Below, piece by piece: positions 41,378-50,347 of a stretch of 54,045 bases of DNA. The position numbers and the translations under genes were made by a program. Origin of the DNA: Betaproteobacteria bacterium RIFCSPLOWO2_02_FULL_63_19 (GTDB lineage: Bacteria > Pseudomonadota > Gammaproteobacteria > Burkholderiales > SG8-39); assembly GCA_001770415.1 (NCBI GenBank), contig MEQX01000063.1, forward strand, positions 1-54,045. The letters run 5' to 3'. Every line of letters begins with the position of its first letter. Position 1 is the first letter of the stretch. The notes beneath the pieces are model-generated. The model was not told where the DNA came from and made no database searches. It saw only the letters and a list, made by a program, of their open reading frames with translations.

Positions 41378-43153
41378 ATGCGTCAGCCTAAACGTTCAAC
41401 CAGCGCAATGAAGCTTGCGCCGCAACCCACGGCAAGCTTCACACTTCACGGGGCAGGCGTATCCGGCGGTATTGCGATCGGATATGCGCACCTGGTTTCC
41501 ACCGCCCGGTTGGAAGTCGCGCATTACGACATCGCTTCGGACGCCATCGAGGAGGAAATTTCCCGCTTCGACGCCGCGATCTCCGAGGTCCGCAGTGAGT
41601 TAATCGGGCTCCAGGCAAGCGTTTCAGCCTCGGCACCCGCGGAAGTGTCCGCGTTTCTGAACGTTCATCTGATGATTCTCGATGACGCTCACCTGTCACG
41701 CAGGCCGCGCGAGTTGATTCGCTCGCGAGGCTGCAACGCGGAATGGGCGCTGACGCAGCAGATGGAAATGCTGGTGCAACAGTTCGACGAAATCGAGGAC
41801 GCCTACCTGCGCGAACGAAAAAACGATATTGTCCAGGTGGCCGAGCGCGTATTGAAGGCGATGTTGCGCACAAGTCACGCGCCGGCCTCGCCCTCACACG
41901 AGGAGAACGTGATCGTCGTGGCACACGATCTGTCTCCGGCGGACATGATTCTGTTCAAACAGCACCAGTTCGCGGGTTTCGTCACCGACCTGGGCGGCGT
42001 AACCTCGCATACGGCAATCGTTGCACGCAGCCTCAACATCCCGGCGATCGTCGGCCTGCACCACGCCCGTGGACTCATACGCGAGAACGAACTCTTGATC
42101 GTTGACGGTCGGGAGGGCGTGCTGATCGTCAATCCGGACCGGCAGGTGCTCGCCGAATTCCAGTTGCGCCAGAGCCAACTGGACATCGAGAGGCGAAAGC
42201 TCAAGAGCCTGCGCTCGACGCCGGCAACGACGTTGGACGGAATTCCGATAGAACTGCACGCCAATATCGAGCTGCCACAGGATGTCAACGCCGCGATCGA
42301 GGCGGGAGCGACCGGCATCGGGTTGTTTCGCAGCGAATTTCTGTTCCTGAATCGAGATGACCTTCCGGGCGAGGACGAGCAGTTCGAGGCCTATCGCAAG
42401 GTCGCCGAAGCGATGGATGGGCGGCCAGTGACCATCCGAACCCTCGACCTGGGCGCCGACAAGACCGTCAATGGCGGCTCGCGCGCAGGTCCCAACCCGG
42501 CGCTCGGCCTGCGCGCGATACGATTCTGTCTCGCCGAGCCGCAGATGTTCCAAGTTCAGTTGCGCGCGATACTGCGCGCGTCGAACTACGGCAAGATCAG
42601 GATCCTGGTGCCGATGCTCGCCCATGTGCACGAAATCGACCAGGCCATGGGCGCAATTGCGCAGGCGAAGGAGCAGTTGGACGACCTGGGTTTGCATTAT
42701 GACCACGCCATCAATGTAGGCGGAATGATCGAAATTCCTGCGGCAGCGATGTCGCTGGGCGTATTCGTGAAAAAACTGGATTTCCTGTCCATCGGCACCA
42801 ACGACCTGACTCAATACACGCTGGCGATCGACCGCAGCGACGACACGGTTGCGCACTTGTACGACCCGCTGCACCCGGCGGTACTTCAGCTTATCGCCCA
42901 GACCATCCAGGTTGGCGAAAAGGCGGGCCGCCCGGTCGCCGTTTGCGGCGAAATGGCCGGCGAGCTTGCCGCGACGCGCCTGCTGCTGGGGTTCGGACTG
43001 CGCGAGTTCTCGATGCATCCCGCGCAGTTGCTGGAAATCAAGCAACAGGTGCTGCGCGCGAACGCGGCCGAAGCGCAGGGCTTTGCCCGCCGCATTTTGC
43101 GCAACGACGACCCGGACAAGTGCAGACGACTGCTCGCCCGGCTGAACAGCTAA
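41378..43153 (+). CDS. ptsI: PTS enzyme I (phosphoenolpyruvate-protein phosphotransferase)
   Basis: Enzyme I takes phosphate from phosphoenolpyruvate and passes it to HPr. The 591-residue product has the HPr-binding N-domain (F-T-L-H-G-A-G-V-S-G-G-I-A-I-G), the phosphorylated His at H211 in G-G-V-T-S-H-T-A-I-V-A-R, and PEP-binding segments G-I-G-L-F-R-S-E-F-L-F and L-S-I-G-T-N-D-L-T-Q-Y-T. The catalytic Cys lies in V-C-G-E-M-A-G-E. The start is the ATG at 41378 with GAGGG upstream; an ATG ten codons later would also keep the whole domain. It completes the EIIA-HPr-EI set. Confidence 0.97.
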   Translation: MRQPKRSTSAMKLAPQPTASFTLHGAGVSGGIAIGYAHLVSTARLEVAHYDIASDAIEEEISRFDAAISEVRSELIGLQASVSASAPAEVSAFLNVHLMILDDAHLSRRPRELIRSRGCNAEWALTQQMEMLVQQFDEIEDAYLRERKNDIVQVAERVLKAMLRTSHAPASPSHEENVIVVAHDLSPADMILFKQHQFAGFVTDLGGVTSHTAIVARSLNIPAIVGLHHARGLIRENELLIVDGREGVLIVNPDRQVLAEFQLRQSQLDIERRKLKSLRSTPATTLDGIPIELHANIELPQDVNAAIEAGATGIGLFRSEFLFLNRDDLPGEDEQFEAYRKVAEAMDGRPVTIRTLDLGADKTVNGGSRAGPNPALGLRAIRFCLAEPQMFQVQLRAILRASNYGKIRILVPMLAHVHEIDQAMGAIAQAKEQLDDLGLHYDHAINVGGMIEIPAAAMSLGVFVKKLDFLSIGTNDLTQYTLAIDRSDDTVAHLYDPLHPAVLQLIAQTIQVGEKAGRPVAVCGEMAGELAATRLLLGFGLREFSMHPAQLLEIKQQVLRANAAEAQGFARRILRNDDPDKCRRLLARLNS

Positions 43154-43255
43154 TTCCAGCGGCGGCGTCGACATGGCGCTGCTGCCGGCCTCTGAGAAAC
43201 GATCGCTGCCCGGCCGACACCGTCGAACCTGCGACCCGACGAACGGCCGGAGCGG

Positions 43256-43285
43256 TTGACACGCGGCTGCAGGTACGCGTATCTT
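43256..43285 (+). promoter_or_regulatory. Sigma-70 promoter of metX
   Basis: A perfect -35 TTGACA (43256-43261) and a -10-like TATCTT (43280-43285) are 18 bases apart. Transcription would start near 43292, right at the 5' edge of the SAM-II riboswitch. This supports both calls. Confidence 0.6.
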
Positions 43286-43287
43286 CC

Positions 43288-43359
43288 TCCTCGCGCCGAT
43301 TTGAAAATCAGCTTGCGGGCGCTGGAAGTCGAGCTTCCTAAATCCGGCTAAAGCGAGGG
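43288..43359 (+). ncRNA. SAM-II (SAM-alpha) riboswitch
   Basis: The region carries the conserved SAM-II elements in order: GATTTG after GCGCC (43293-43297), then AGCTTGCGGGCGC, then after a variable loop TAAATCCGGCTAAAGCG and GGG. GCGCC can pair with GGCGC at 43318-43322 (P1), and the 3' AAATCCGGC can pair back toward GCCGATTT, as needed for the pseudoknot. SAM-II binds S-adenosylmethionine and lowers expression of methionine genes, here metX-metW. The class is best known from Alphaproteobacteria. Confidence 0.82.
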
Positions 43360-43404
43360 AAACCCGTTTCAGGCCGCACAGGCTGAACGGGTTTTGCGTT
43401 TTTT
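43360..43404 (+). terminator. Intrinsic terminator (riboswitch expression platform)
   Basis: AAACCCGTT-CAG-GCC (43360-43375) pairs with GGC-TGAACGGGTTT (43381-43394) over a 5-base loop, followed by TGCG and six T. It directly follows the riboswitch and lies before the metX ATG, so ligand binding likely favours termination. How the two structures exclude each other is not obvious from pairing. Confidence 0.75.
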
Positions 43405-43413
43405 GGCGACACA

Positions 43414-44553
43414 ATGAACAAACCAGGATCGGTCGGCGCGGCACAGCCGCGCACGATGCACTTCCAGGAGCCGCTGCATTTTCGCAGCGGAGCGGTGCTG
43501 GATTCGTACGAGCTGATGTACGAGACTTACGGCGCGCTGAACGAGGCGCGTTCAAATGCCGTACTGGTGTGCCACGCGTTGAATGCTTCCCACCACGTCG
43601 CCGGTTTTTATGCCGACGATCCGGACAACATCGGCTGGTGGGACAACATGATCGGGCCGGGCAAACCGCTGGATACGGAAAGATTCTTTGTCATCGGTGT
43701 GAACAATCCCGGAGGCTGTTTCGGCTCCACCGGTCCGGCTTCGATCAATCCGAAAACCGGCAAACCGTACGGCTCGTCGTTTCCAGTGGTTACCGTCGAA
43801 GACTGGGTACATGCCCAGGCGCGGCTCGCGGACCGACTGGGCATTCAGACTTTTGCCGCGGTGATGGGTGGCAGTCTCGGCGCAATGCAGGCGATGCAAT
43901 GGGCGATCCGCTTTCCCGAACGCATCCGTAATGCCATCGTGGTAGCCGCGACCCCCAAGCTGTCGGCGCAGAATATCGCGTTCAACGAAGTGGCGCGCCA
44001 GGCAATCACCACGGATCCCGATTTTCACGGCGGCGACTACTACGAGCTCGGCGTGGTGCCACGGCGCGGGCTGCGCCTCGCACGCATGATCGGTCACATA
44101 ACCTATCTGTCCGACGACGCGATGATGGAGAAGTTCGGCCGCATCCTGCGCTCCGGCGCCGTGAACTTCCATTTCGATGTCGACTTCGAGGTCGAGTCGT
44201 ACCTGCGACACCAGGGAGACAAGTTTGCCAATTACTTCGACGCAAACACCTACCTGCTCATTACGCGTGCCCTTGACTATTTTGACCCGGCCGGCGAACA
44301 CGGCGGCGATCTGTCGCAGGCTCTTGCCTCGGCTACCGCGCGTTTTCTGGTGATCTCCTTCACATCGGACTGGCGCTTCTCCGCCGCCCGCTCCCGCGAA
44401 ATCGTCAAGGCCCTGCTGGACAACCGTCGAGACGTCTCCTATGCGGAGATCGACGCACCGCACGGCCACGACGCGTTCCTGCTCGAGGACCCGCGCTACC
44501 ATGCACTGGTACGCGCCTGGTATGAAAACGTCCACCGGGACCTTGCATCATGA
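43414..44553 (+). CDS. metX: Homoserine O-acyltransferase MetX
   Basis: MetX activates homoserine with acetyl- or succinyl-CoA for methionine synthesis. The 379-residue alpha/beta-hydrolase-type product has the nucleophile Ser in [12 protein letters not shown] and the Asp in F-T-S-D-W-R-F. The His is in A-P-H-G-H-D-A-F-L. Betaproteobacterial MetX often uses succinyl-CoA; I cannot decide from sequence alone. The ATG at 43414 lies just after the terminator T-run and no clear Shine-Dalgarno sequence precedes it. It overlaps metW by four bases. Confidence 0.95.
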   Translation: MNKPGSVGAAQPRTMHFQEPLHFRSGAVLDSYELMYETYGALNEARSNAVLVCHALNASHHVAGFYADDPDNIGWWDNMIGPGKPLDTERFFVIGVNNPGGCFGSTGPASINPKTGKPYGSSFPVVTVEDWVHAQARLADRLGIQTFAAVMGGSLGAMQAMQWAIRFPERIRNAIVVAATPKLSAQNIAFNEVARQAITTDPDFHGGDYYELGVVPRRGLRLARMIGHITYLSDDAMMEKFGRILRSGAVNFHFDVDFEVESYLRHQGDKFANYFDANTYLLITRALDYFDPAGEHGGDLSQALASATARFLVISFTSDWRFSAARSREIVKALLDNRRDVSYAEIDAPHGHDAFLLEDPRYHALVRAWYENVHRDLAS

Positions 44554-45167
44554 CCGAGCACGATCAGGCGAAAATCACGCTTTCCAGCAGGCCCGATTTC
44601 GACGCCATCGCCGCCTGGGTGCGCCCGCACTCGTCGGTGCTCGACCTCGGCTGCGGTGACGGTCTGTTGCTGAAGTACCTGAAGCACGCGCGCGGCATCC
44701 GAGGCTACGGGGTCGAGATCGAGGACGACAATGTGCTCGCCTGCGTGGAGAACGGCGTCAACGTCATCCAGAGCAACCTCGAAGACGGGCTGGCCGGATT
44801 CGATGCCGGATCTTTCGACCACGTGATCCTTTCGCAGACATTGCAGGCAGTGCGCCACACCGAGGAGATCGTGCTGGAGTTGCTGCGCGTAGGGCGCGAG
44901 GGCATTGTCTCGTTCCCCAACTTCGGACGCTGGGATCAGCGCCTGCAAGTGATGCGCGGCCGTATGCCCGTATCCGAGGCGCTTCCGTACCAGTGGTACA
45001 ACACGCCCAACGTGCACCTTTTCACCATCCACGATTTCGAGGCGTTCTGCACATCCCACTCGATTCATGTGCTGGAGCGAATCGTCATGGACGGCAGCCG
45101 GCGTGTGGCGCTGTTGCCGAACCTGCGCGGCAGCTTGGCGGTGTTCAGGCTGGAGAAACGGAGTTAA
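44550..45167 (+). CDS. metW: Methionine biosynthesis protein MetW
   Basis: MetW is a methyltransferase-fold protein that partners MetX in many proteobacteria; its exact reaction is not settled. The 205-residue product has the SAM-binding-type L-D-L-G-C-G-D-G near residue 30, and the family-specific F-P-N-F-G-R-W and [13 protein letters not shown]. The start overlaps the metX stop as ATGA, so both genes lie under the SAM-II riboswitch. Confidence 0.96.
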   Translation: MTEHDQAKITLSSRPDFDAIAAWVRPHSSVLDLGCGDGLLLKYLKHARGIRGYGVEIEDDNVLACVENGVNVIQSNLEDGLAGFDAGSFDHVILSQTLQAVRHTEEIVLELLRVGREGIVSFPNFGRWDQRLQVMRGRMPVSEALPYQWYNTPNVHLFTIHDFEAFCTSHSIHVLERIVMDGSRRVALLPNLRGSLAVFRLEKRS

Positions 45168-45252
45168 GCGACGACGCGGGCGGCGGAATTGGACCGCCAA
45201 GTCCGTCCGCGGCCAATCGCGTACGTCCCGCTGGCGCCAGAGGTCTTGCGCG

Positions 45253-46494
45253 CTACGCGCGCGCCGACTCGGCGGTCCCGATCTGCTCGCGCATATGCCA
45301 AACGAGCCACAAGCCGGGCAGCGCCGCAACAAATGTAACGATGAAGAACCCGGCCCAGCCCATCCAGGCGACCAACGCACCGGTAGCGGGTCCAAACAGT
45401 ACCCGCCCCAACGAAGCCAGCGCAGAGAGCAGCGCATACTGCGTCGCCGAGAAACTGGTATTGCACAGCGCCATCGCCAGCGCCACGAACGCGGCCGTAC
45501 CCATTCCGCTGGCCAGATTTTCGAACGCCACCGCGAACACGAGCAGCGGATAGCTCTTGCCGGCCCAGGCGAGCCATGCGAACGACAGGTTCGAGACAGC
45601 CTGCAGCGCGCCGAATGCCAGCAGCGCCCTGAAAAGGCTCAGCCGAGCGAGCACGACACCGCCGGCAAGAGCCCCGAGCAACAGCGCCGCCAGCCCAAGG
45701 AACTTATTGACGACGCCGACATCGGTCGGCGTAAAGCCGACGCCGCGGATCAGGAAGGCGGTCGTAAGCGTCCCAGCGAGTGCGTCTCCGAATTTGTAGA
45801 GCATGACCAGCGCAAGCAGCGCGAATGCGCCGCGTCGCGAAAACAGGTCGGCCAACGGCTGGACTACCGCGTCGAGCAGGCTGCGCGGCGGTGCGGCCGG
45901 GGCCTGTGGTTCGGGCGCGAGCACCGAAGCAATCAATCCGATCCCCATCAGGGCCGCCATAAGCAGATAGGCGAAGCGCCATCCAAATTGATCCGCGAGG
46001 ATAAGCGCAAGTCCACCCGAGGCGAGCATCGCGATGCGATAGCCGAATACACCCACTGCCGCACCCATCCCGCGCTCGTGTACCTGCAGCACGTCGGTAC
46101 GATAGGCATCGATGACGATATCCTGCGAGGCCGATGCAAAAGCGACCCAGAGGGCAACGATACCGAGCAGAAGGATCGACTCGTTCGGCGGTGCCAGGGC
46201 CATCGCGGCGATTCCAGATAGAAGCGCGAGCTGGAAAAGCAGCATCCAACCGCGTCGACGGCCGAGAAAGGGCGGGACAAACCGGTCCATGACTGGTGCC
46301 CACAGGAACTTGAGCAGGTAAGGCACCCCGATCCACGAGAACCAAGCAATGGTTCGTATGTCGACGCCCGATACCGTAAGCCAAGCCTGGAGCGTGCTCC
46401 CGGTTAGCGCGAGCGGCAGACCGGAGGCGAACCCGAGGACCAGAACGGCGGCCACGCGCGGACTGCGGAAGACCTCTGAGTAAGCCGATGGCAT
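45253..46494 (-). CDS. ampG: AmpG-like muropeptide MFS transporter
   Basis: AmpG brings anhydromuropeptides from the periplasm to the cytoplasm for cell-wall recycling. The 413-residue product with about 12 membrane segments has the family opening L-G-F-A-S-G-L-P-L-A-L-T-G-S-T-L-Q-A-W, the D-R-F-x-P-x-x-x-G-R-R-R-G-W loop, and A-S-A-S-Q-D-I-V-I-D-A-Y-R. I choose ATG 46494: TAGAAT at 46502-46507 overlaps the alternative ATG at 46503 and is spaced for a leaderless start at 46494. A longer frame from 46623 has no family match. It converges with metW. Confidence 0.88.
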   Translation of the reverse strand: MPSAYSEVFRSPRVAAVLVLGFASGLPLALTGSTLQAWLTVSGVDIRTIAWFSWIGVPYLLKFLWAPVMDRFVPPFLGRRRGWMLLFQLALLSGIAAMALAPPNESILLLGIVALWVAFASASQDIVIDAYRTDVLQVHERGMGAAVGVFGYRIAMLASGGLALILADQFGWRFAYLLMAALMGIGLIASVLAPEPQAPAAPPRSLLDAVVQPLADLFSRRGAFALLALVMLYKFGDALAGTLTTAFLIRGVGFTPTDVGVVNKFLGLAALLLGALAGGVVLARLSLFRALLAFGALQAVSNLSFAWLAWAGKSYPLLVFAVAFENLASGMGTAAFVALAMALCNTSFSATQYALLSALASLGRVLFGPATGALVAWMGWAGFFIVTFVAALPGLWLVWHMREQIGTAESARA

Positions 46495-46662
46495 CGGCCG
46501 CATTCTAGCGGTTCGGCAGGTATTCACTGAACCGCCGGGCAGCCGCGCTAACGGCGAACGACCTGGGGCGGTCCTGTTCAGTTGATTTTGCACTGCAAAA
46601 TCTGTAGCCTTGAATGGATCCAAAGATCGATCACCACGCTAATTTTCAGTCGAGAGGTCACG

Positions 46663-46971
46663 ATGGACAGCACCGATATCAGCAGGGACAAGCTCGTTGC
46701 GGACATGAAAATCGTCATTGCCGATGCGGAAGAACTGCTGCGCGCAACCGCCGGGCAGGCAGGCGAGAAGGTTATCGCTGCCCGCGCCAAGATCCAGGAC
46801 AGCATGGACGCGGCGAGAATCAAGCTTGCACAAGTCAGCGACGCCAGTGCGGAGAGGGCGAAGGCCGCAGCGCGTGCGACCGATGATTACGTGCATGAGC
46901 ACCCGTGGCATGCCGTGGGAATCGCGGCCCTGGTAGGGTTGGTGCTCGGCACGCTGATCTCCCGGCGTTAG
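46663..46971 (+). CDS. yqjD: DUF883 family membrane-anchored protein (YqjD/ElaB-like)
   Basis: This small 102-residue protein has an amphipathic helical body (coiled-coil-like, rich in Ala, Lys and Glu) and a C-terminal membrane segment after H-E-H-P-W-H-A-V-G-I-A-A-L-V-G-L-V-L-G-T-style sequence, ending R-R. DUF883 proteins of this type bind the inner membrane, and in E. coli YqjD also associates with ribosomes in stationary phase. The ATG at 46663 follows GAGAGG; the frame upstream to 46582 is not conserved. It starts a yqjD-yqjE-yqjK-like operon. Confidence 0.9.
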   Translation: MDSTDISRDKLVADMKIVIADAEELLRATAGQAGEKVIAARAKIQDSMDAARIKLAQVSDASAERAKAAARATDDYVHEHPWHAVGIAALVGLVLGTLISRR

Positions 46972-46981
46972 CCCGAGAAAG

Positions 46982-47362
46982 ATGCCCGAAGCCGCCGGCG
47001 GGGCGGGTGGTCTGCTCGATTCACTGAAAGCGCTTGCGCGGTCGCTGCTCGCGATAGGGCAGACGCGCCTGGAAATCATAAGCGGGGAAATCGAGGAACA
47101 GCGGGTCCTGTTTCTGCGCGAGGCGTTGCTGACAGTGATCGCGGCATTCTGCCTGGGAATGGGCATCATCTTCGGTGCTGTTTTTGTCATCTTGATCGCT
47201 CCCGCAGAATTTCGGGCGCATGTCGCAGCATTGTTCGCCGTGTTCTTTTTCGTGGCTTGCGGCGCGTTATTCGCTGTGCTGCGTGCAGCACGCGACGGCC
47301 GGCCGAAGGCTTTTGCGGCCACCATTCAGGAACTCGGCAAAGATCGCGATTCGCTGCAATGA
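46982..47362 (+). CDS. yqjE: YqjE-like (phage holin superfamily) membrane protein
   Basis: This 126-residue protein has an N-terminal amphipathic part (L-L-D-S-L-K-A-L-A-R-S-L-L), then E-I-I-S-G-E-I-E-E-Q-R, and two membrane segments (about residues 47-70 and 80-100). The family is named for remote resemblance to phage holins, but the gene is a chromosomal partner of yqjD and not phage-borne. It starts ten bases after the yqjD stop and overlaps the next gene by four bases. Function unknown; linked to stress or membrane upkeep by association. Confidence 0.88.
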   Translation: MPEAAGGAGGLLDSLKALARSLLAIGQTRLEIISGEIEEQRVLFLREALLTVIAAFCLGMGIIFGAVFVILIAPAEFRAHVAALFAVFFFVACGALFAVLRAARDGRPKAFAATIQELGKDRDSLQ

Positions 47363-47670
47363 GCCGGCTGCTTGAGATTCGTACACGGCGTGCGCACCTG
47401 ATGGCCAGCGCAGCGGTCGAGCGGGAACGCATCCGCGCGCAGTTGCGGGCCTGGGAGGCGCCGTTCGCGCTGGCCGATACGGGCATCTGCGCGGCGCGCT
47501 ATCTGCGCCGACACCCACAATGGATAATCGGGCCAATCGTGCTGTTCGCGGTTCTACGTCCGAGACGCGCCCTATCCTGGGCACGCAACGGAGTAATTGC
47601 ATGGCGGGCGTGGCGCTGGGTCGTCCGCTCCGGGTATCTGCGTGTCTTCGCTATGCGCCTGACAGCATGA
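47359..47670 (+). CDS. YqjK-like small membrane protein
   Basis: This 103-residue protein begins with an Arg-rich helix (L-E-I-R-T-R-R-A-H-L-M-A-S-A-A-V-E-R) and has a short hydrophobic stretch (W-I-I-G-P-I-V-L-F-A-V-L) near residue 60, then a Trp/Arg-rich tail. Position after yqjD and yqjE and the N-terminal pattern suggest the YqjK group. The ATG at 47359 overlaps the yqjE stop and its own stop overlaps the next gene, so all four are one operon. Confidence 0.78.
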   Translation: MSRLLEIRTRRAHLMASAAVERERIRAQLRAWEAPFALADTGICAARYLRRHPQWIIGPIVLFAVLRPRRALSWARNGVIAWRAWRWVVRSGYLRVFAMRLTA

Positions 47671-48002
47671 ACCGAAAGCTGCCGCGGTACAGGTTGTTCG
47701 AGTTCATGCAACTGGAACGTAAGCACATTCTCGACGAGGCGTCCCAGATAAAGGGGTTGATGCCGCTGTTGATGAAGCGACGCAACCGCCAGAAATCGTC
47801 GGCTTCGGATAGACGGAAACTTCAGGCACACCTGAAACGATTGTCGCGGATCAGCCCTTATATTGCCGTAATCGTGCTACGCGGCGGCGTTGCCTTGTTG
47901 CCAGTGCTGGCCTGGTGGGCCGGATCGGCGTCGAGGCCGGCGCGACCCAGTGCCCAAACAAGCCGCCCGAGCCGACTTTCGAAGCGCTTCGAGTGTCCTT
48001 GA
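47667..48002 (+). CDS. Small LETM1-like membrane protein, function unknown
   Basis: This 111-residue protein reads K-L-P-R-Y-R-L-F-E-F-M-Q-L-E-R, then R-K-L-Q-A-H-L-K-R-L-S-R-I-S-P-Y. A hydrophobic segment V-L-R-G-G-V-A-L-L-P-V-L-A-W-W and a basic serine-rich tail follow. The L-R-R-L-S-x-x-S-P-Y then L-P-x-L-A-W-W pattern is shared with short proteobacterial proteins related to LETM1. The start overlaps the preceding stop (ATGA). An alternative is that only the first 80 residues are conserved. Single membrane anchor likely; role unknown. Confidence 0.65.
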   Translation: MNRKLPRYRLFEFMQLERKHILDEASQIKGLMPLLMKRRNRQKSSASDRRKLQAHLKRLSRISPYIAVIVLRGGVALLPVLAWWAGSASRPARPSAQTSRPSRLSKRFECP

Positions 48003-48126
48003 CGCCTCTGCAGAACAACTTCGCTCCGAGCTGACGTAGAACCTGTTCGGGTGGGAATCGAACGCCGGTTTAGCGTACTCACGGAATCGCCGTGTCCCAT
48101 GGATCAAGTCCATTTGGGAATATTGG

Positions 48127-49494
48127 ATGGATGCTGACGAAAGAAGACCGGTCCTGGTCATCGCGACGCTGAGCGCCTTCATTACTCCGTTTTCCAGCTC
48201 CGCGCTGAATGTGGCATTGCCACAGATGGGTACCGAGTTCTCGGCCGACGGTGTCACGCTGGGATGGATCGTTTCCATATACCAGCTAATCGCCGCGATG
48301 TTCCTGGTTCCGCTGGGAAGAATCGCCGACATCAAGGGACGGCGAAGGATTTTCCAGTGGGGCGCTTGGATCTACGGTTTTGCGTCGCTGCTGCTGACAT
48401 TTGCGCCATCAGCCGTGGTCGTGATCGCGCTCAGGACCGCGCAGGGTTTGGGCGGCGCCATGATGTTCGGAACCGGCGTCGCACTTCTCAGTTCGGTTTA
48501 TCCCTCGGCAGAGCGTGGCAGGGCTCTGGGACTCAACGTAGCGGCGGTTTATTCCGGCTTGTCCCTGGGACCGTTTGTCGGCGGCTTCCTGACTCAGCAA
48601 TTCGGCTGGCGGAGCATCTTTTTCTTTTCCGCGATCCTGGGCGTCGCAACCGCAATTATTACTACGTGGAAACTCAAAGGAGAGTGGGCGACCGCGAGGG
48701 AGGAAGAATTCGATTTCAAGGGCGCGCTGCTGTTTAGCGCGACCATCGTCGCGGTGATGCTAGGGTTTTCCACGCTGCCTGCGATCCACGGTTTCGGGCT
48801 CCTCGGAGCTGGCATCCTGGGCTTGGCCGCATTTGCGCTGCTGGAAGCCAGAATCCGGCACCCGATCCTGCACGTGGGCCTGTTTCGCAACAATCCCGTG
48901 TTTGCGTTTTCGAATCTCGCCGCCCTTCTCAACTACTGTGCCACTTCAGCCGTTGGATTTCTGCTCAGCCTTTACCTTCACTTCGCGAAAGGACTGTCGC
49001 CGCAGGAAACCGGAATGGTGCTGGTGTCGCAACCCATCGTGATGGCGATCTTCTCGCCACTCGCCGGACGACTTTCTGACCGCATCGAGCCAAGGACGAT
49101 GGCTTCCGTGGGCATGGGTTTCAGCTGTTTGGGTCTCCTGGTCCTCGCGAACGTGGACGCTGGTACGAGTCTGTCGTTCATCGTCGTGACGCTGATCGTT
49201 CTGGGCTTCGGATTCGCGCTGTTTTCCTCTCCGAATGTCAACGCCATCATGGGCTCGGTCGATAGAACACTGTATGGCGTCGCTTCCGGCACCATGGGAA
49301 CGGTGCGCTTGATGGGCCAGATGCTCAGCATGGGTATCAGCATGTCGATTATCGCCGTCTTCATCGGGCCCGTTCAGATAACGCCCGAACAAGGCATGGG
49401 GCTGGTCAACGCCGTACGAGTGGCATTTCTGGTTTTCGGCGCACTCTGCTTTGGAGGCGTGTTCGCCTCGCTCGCAAGGGGAAAGCTTCGCTAG
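48127..49494 (+). CDS. MFS drug/solute exporter, DHA2-like
   Basis: This 455-residue major facilitator protein has 12-14 membrane segments. Motif A-like G-R-I-A-D-I-K-G-R-R-R lies near residue 64 and a motif C-like G-P-F-V-G-G-F-L-T near residue 150. The opening S-A-F-I-T-P-F-S-S-S-A-L-N-V-A-L-P is typical of EmrB/QacA-type (DHA2) exporters. The substrate cannot be predicted, and no membrane-fusion or outer-membrane partner gene lies next to it. It stands alone: the preceding operon ends 124 bases upstream and the next gene is convergent. Confidence 0.9.
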   Translation: MDADERRPVLVIATLSAFITPFSSSALNVALPQMGTEFSADGVTLGWIVSIYQLIAAMFLVPLGRIADIKGRRRIFQWGAWIYGFASLLLTFAPSAVVVIALRTAQGLGGAMMFGTGVALLSSVYPSAERGRALGLNVAAVYSGLSLGPFVGGFLTQQFGWRSIFFFSAILGVATAIITTWKLKGEWATAREEEFDFKGALLFSATIVAVMLGFSTLPAIHGFGLLGAGILGLAAFALLEARIRHPILHVGLFRNNPVFAFSNLAALLNYCATSAVGFLLSLYLHFAKGLSPQETGMVLVSQPIVMAIFSPLAGRLSDRIEPRTMASVGMGFSCLGLLVLANVDAGTSLSFIVVTLIVLGFGFALFSSPNVNAIMGSVDRTLYGVASGTMGTVRLMGQMLSMGISMSIIAVFIGPVQITPEQGMGLVNAVRVAFLVFGALCFGGVFASLARGKLR

Positions 49495-49525
49495 AACCCA
49501 TCTCAAAGTGATCCGCGCGAGAGCG

Positions 49526-50305
49526 CTACAAGTTCCAGTCGAAATCGATGCTCAGGGGCGCGTGATCGCTGAAGCGTCGCGACTTGTAGATCGTGGCTTC
49601 GCGCGCGGTCGCCGCGATGCCAGCGCTCGCGATCTGATAATCGATGCGCCAGCCGACGTTCTTGGCCCGAGCCTGGCCGCGGTTCGACCACCAGGTGTAA
49701 CCCTCACCGGTGGCGTCAGGGCAGAGCCGGCGATAGACGTCGATCCAACCGAGGCCGTCGAGAACCCGCGTCATCCATGCGCGTTCCTCGGGTAGAAATC
49801 CTGAGTTCTTCTGGTTCGACTTCCAGTTCCGCAGGTCGATCTCGCGGTGCGCGATGTTCCAGTCCCCACAGAGGATTACCTCCCGACCCGATCGCGTCAG
49901 CTTCACAAGGTGCGGATAGAACCGTTTCATGAACCTGAACTTTTCAGCCTGGCGGTGCTCGCCGCTGGAGCCTGAGGGCAGATACACGGACACCACCGAC
50001 AGAGTGCCGAATACCAGCTCGATGTAACGCCCTTCGGCATCGATATCCTTGATGCCCAGGCCCTCGATGACCCGGTCCGGCCGTTGCCGGGCATAGATCC
50101 CGACGCCGCTGTAGCCCTTTTTCTGCGCGTAGTGAAAGTAACCGTAGTAACCGGGCGGATTGATCATCTTCGCGGTCATGTCGGCAGCCTGCGCTTTTAT
50201 TTCCTGCAAACAGATGACGTCGGCCCGCTGGCGCGACAGCCACGTCGGGAAACCCTTGGAGAACGCCGAGCGAATGCCGTTCAGATTGAGCGTGATGACC
50301 CGCAT
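49526..50305 (-). CDS. xth: Exodeoxyribonuclease III (AP endonuclease)
   Basis: This enzyme cuts DNA at abasic sites and removes 3' blocking groups during base-excision repair. The 259-residue product has the family segments I-T-L-N-L-N-G-I-R, I-C-L-Q-E-I-K with the metal-binding Glu, L-C-G-D-W-N-I-A-H with catalytic Asp and Asn, and S-D-H-A-P-L at the C-terminus. I start at ATG 50305 (M-R-V-I-T-L-N), with AAGGAA upstream, not at the longer frame. It lies 42 bases after pyrE on the same strand. Confidence 0.96.
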   Translation of the reverse strand: MRVITLNLNGIRSAFSKGFPTWLSRQRADVICLQEIKAQAADMTAKMINPPGYYGYFHYAQKKGYSGVGIYARQRPDRVIEGLGIKDIDAEGRYIELVFGTLSVVSVYLPSGSSGEHRQAEKFRFMKRFYPHLVKLTRSGREVILCGDWNIAHREIDLRNWKSNQKNSGFLPEERAWMTRVLDGLGWIDVYRRLCPDATGEGYTWWSNRGQARAKNVGWRIDYQIASAGIAATAREATIYKSRRFSDHAPLSIDFDWNL

Positions 50306-50347
50306 CCGGAATTCCTTGCCAGTGCCGGGTCGGTGCCCCGACCACAC

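Noticed and set aside
41894..43555. 553-codon open frame antisense to ptsI and the metX leader
   Set aside because: It crosses the riboswitch and terminator and is antisense to enzyme I; low-complexity shadow composition.
46982..47362. Prophage remnant suggested by holin-family similarity
   Set aside because: The gene is the usual chromosomal yqjE partner of yqjD; no other phage genes lie near.
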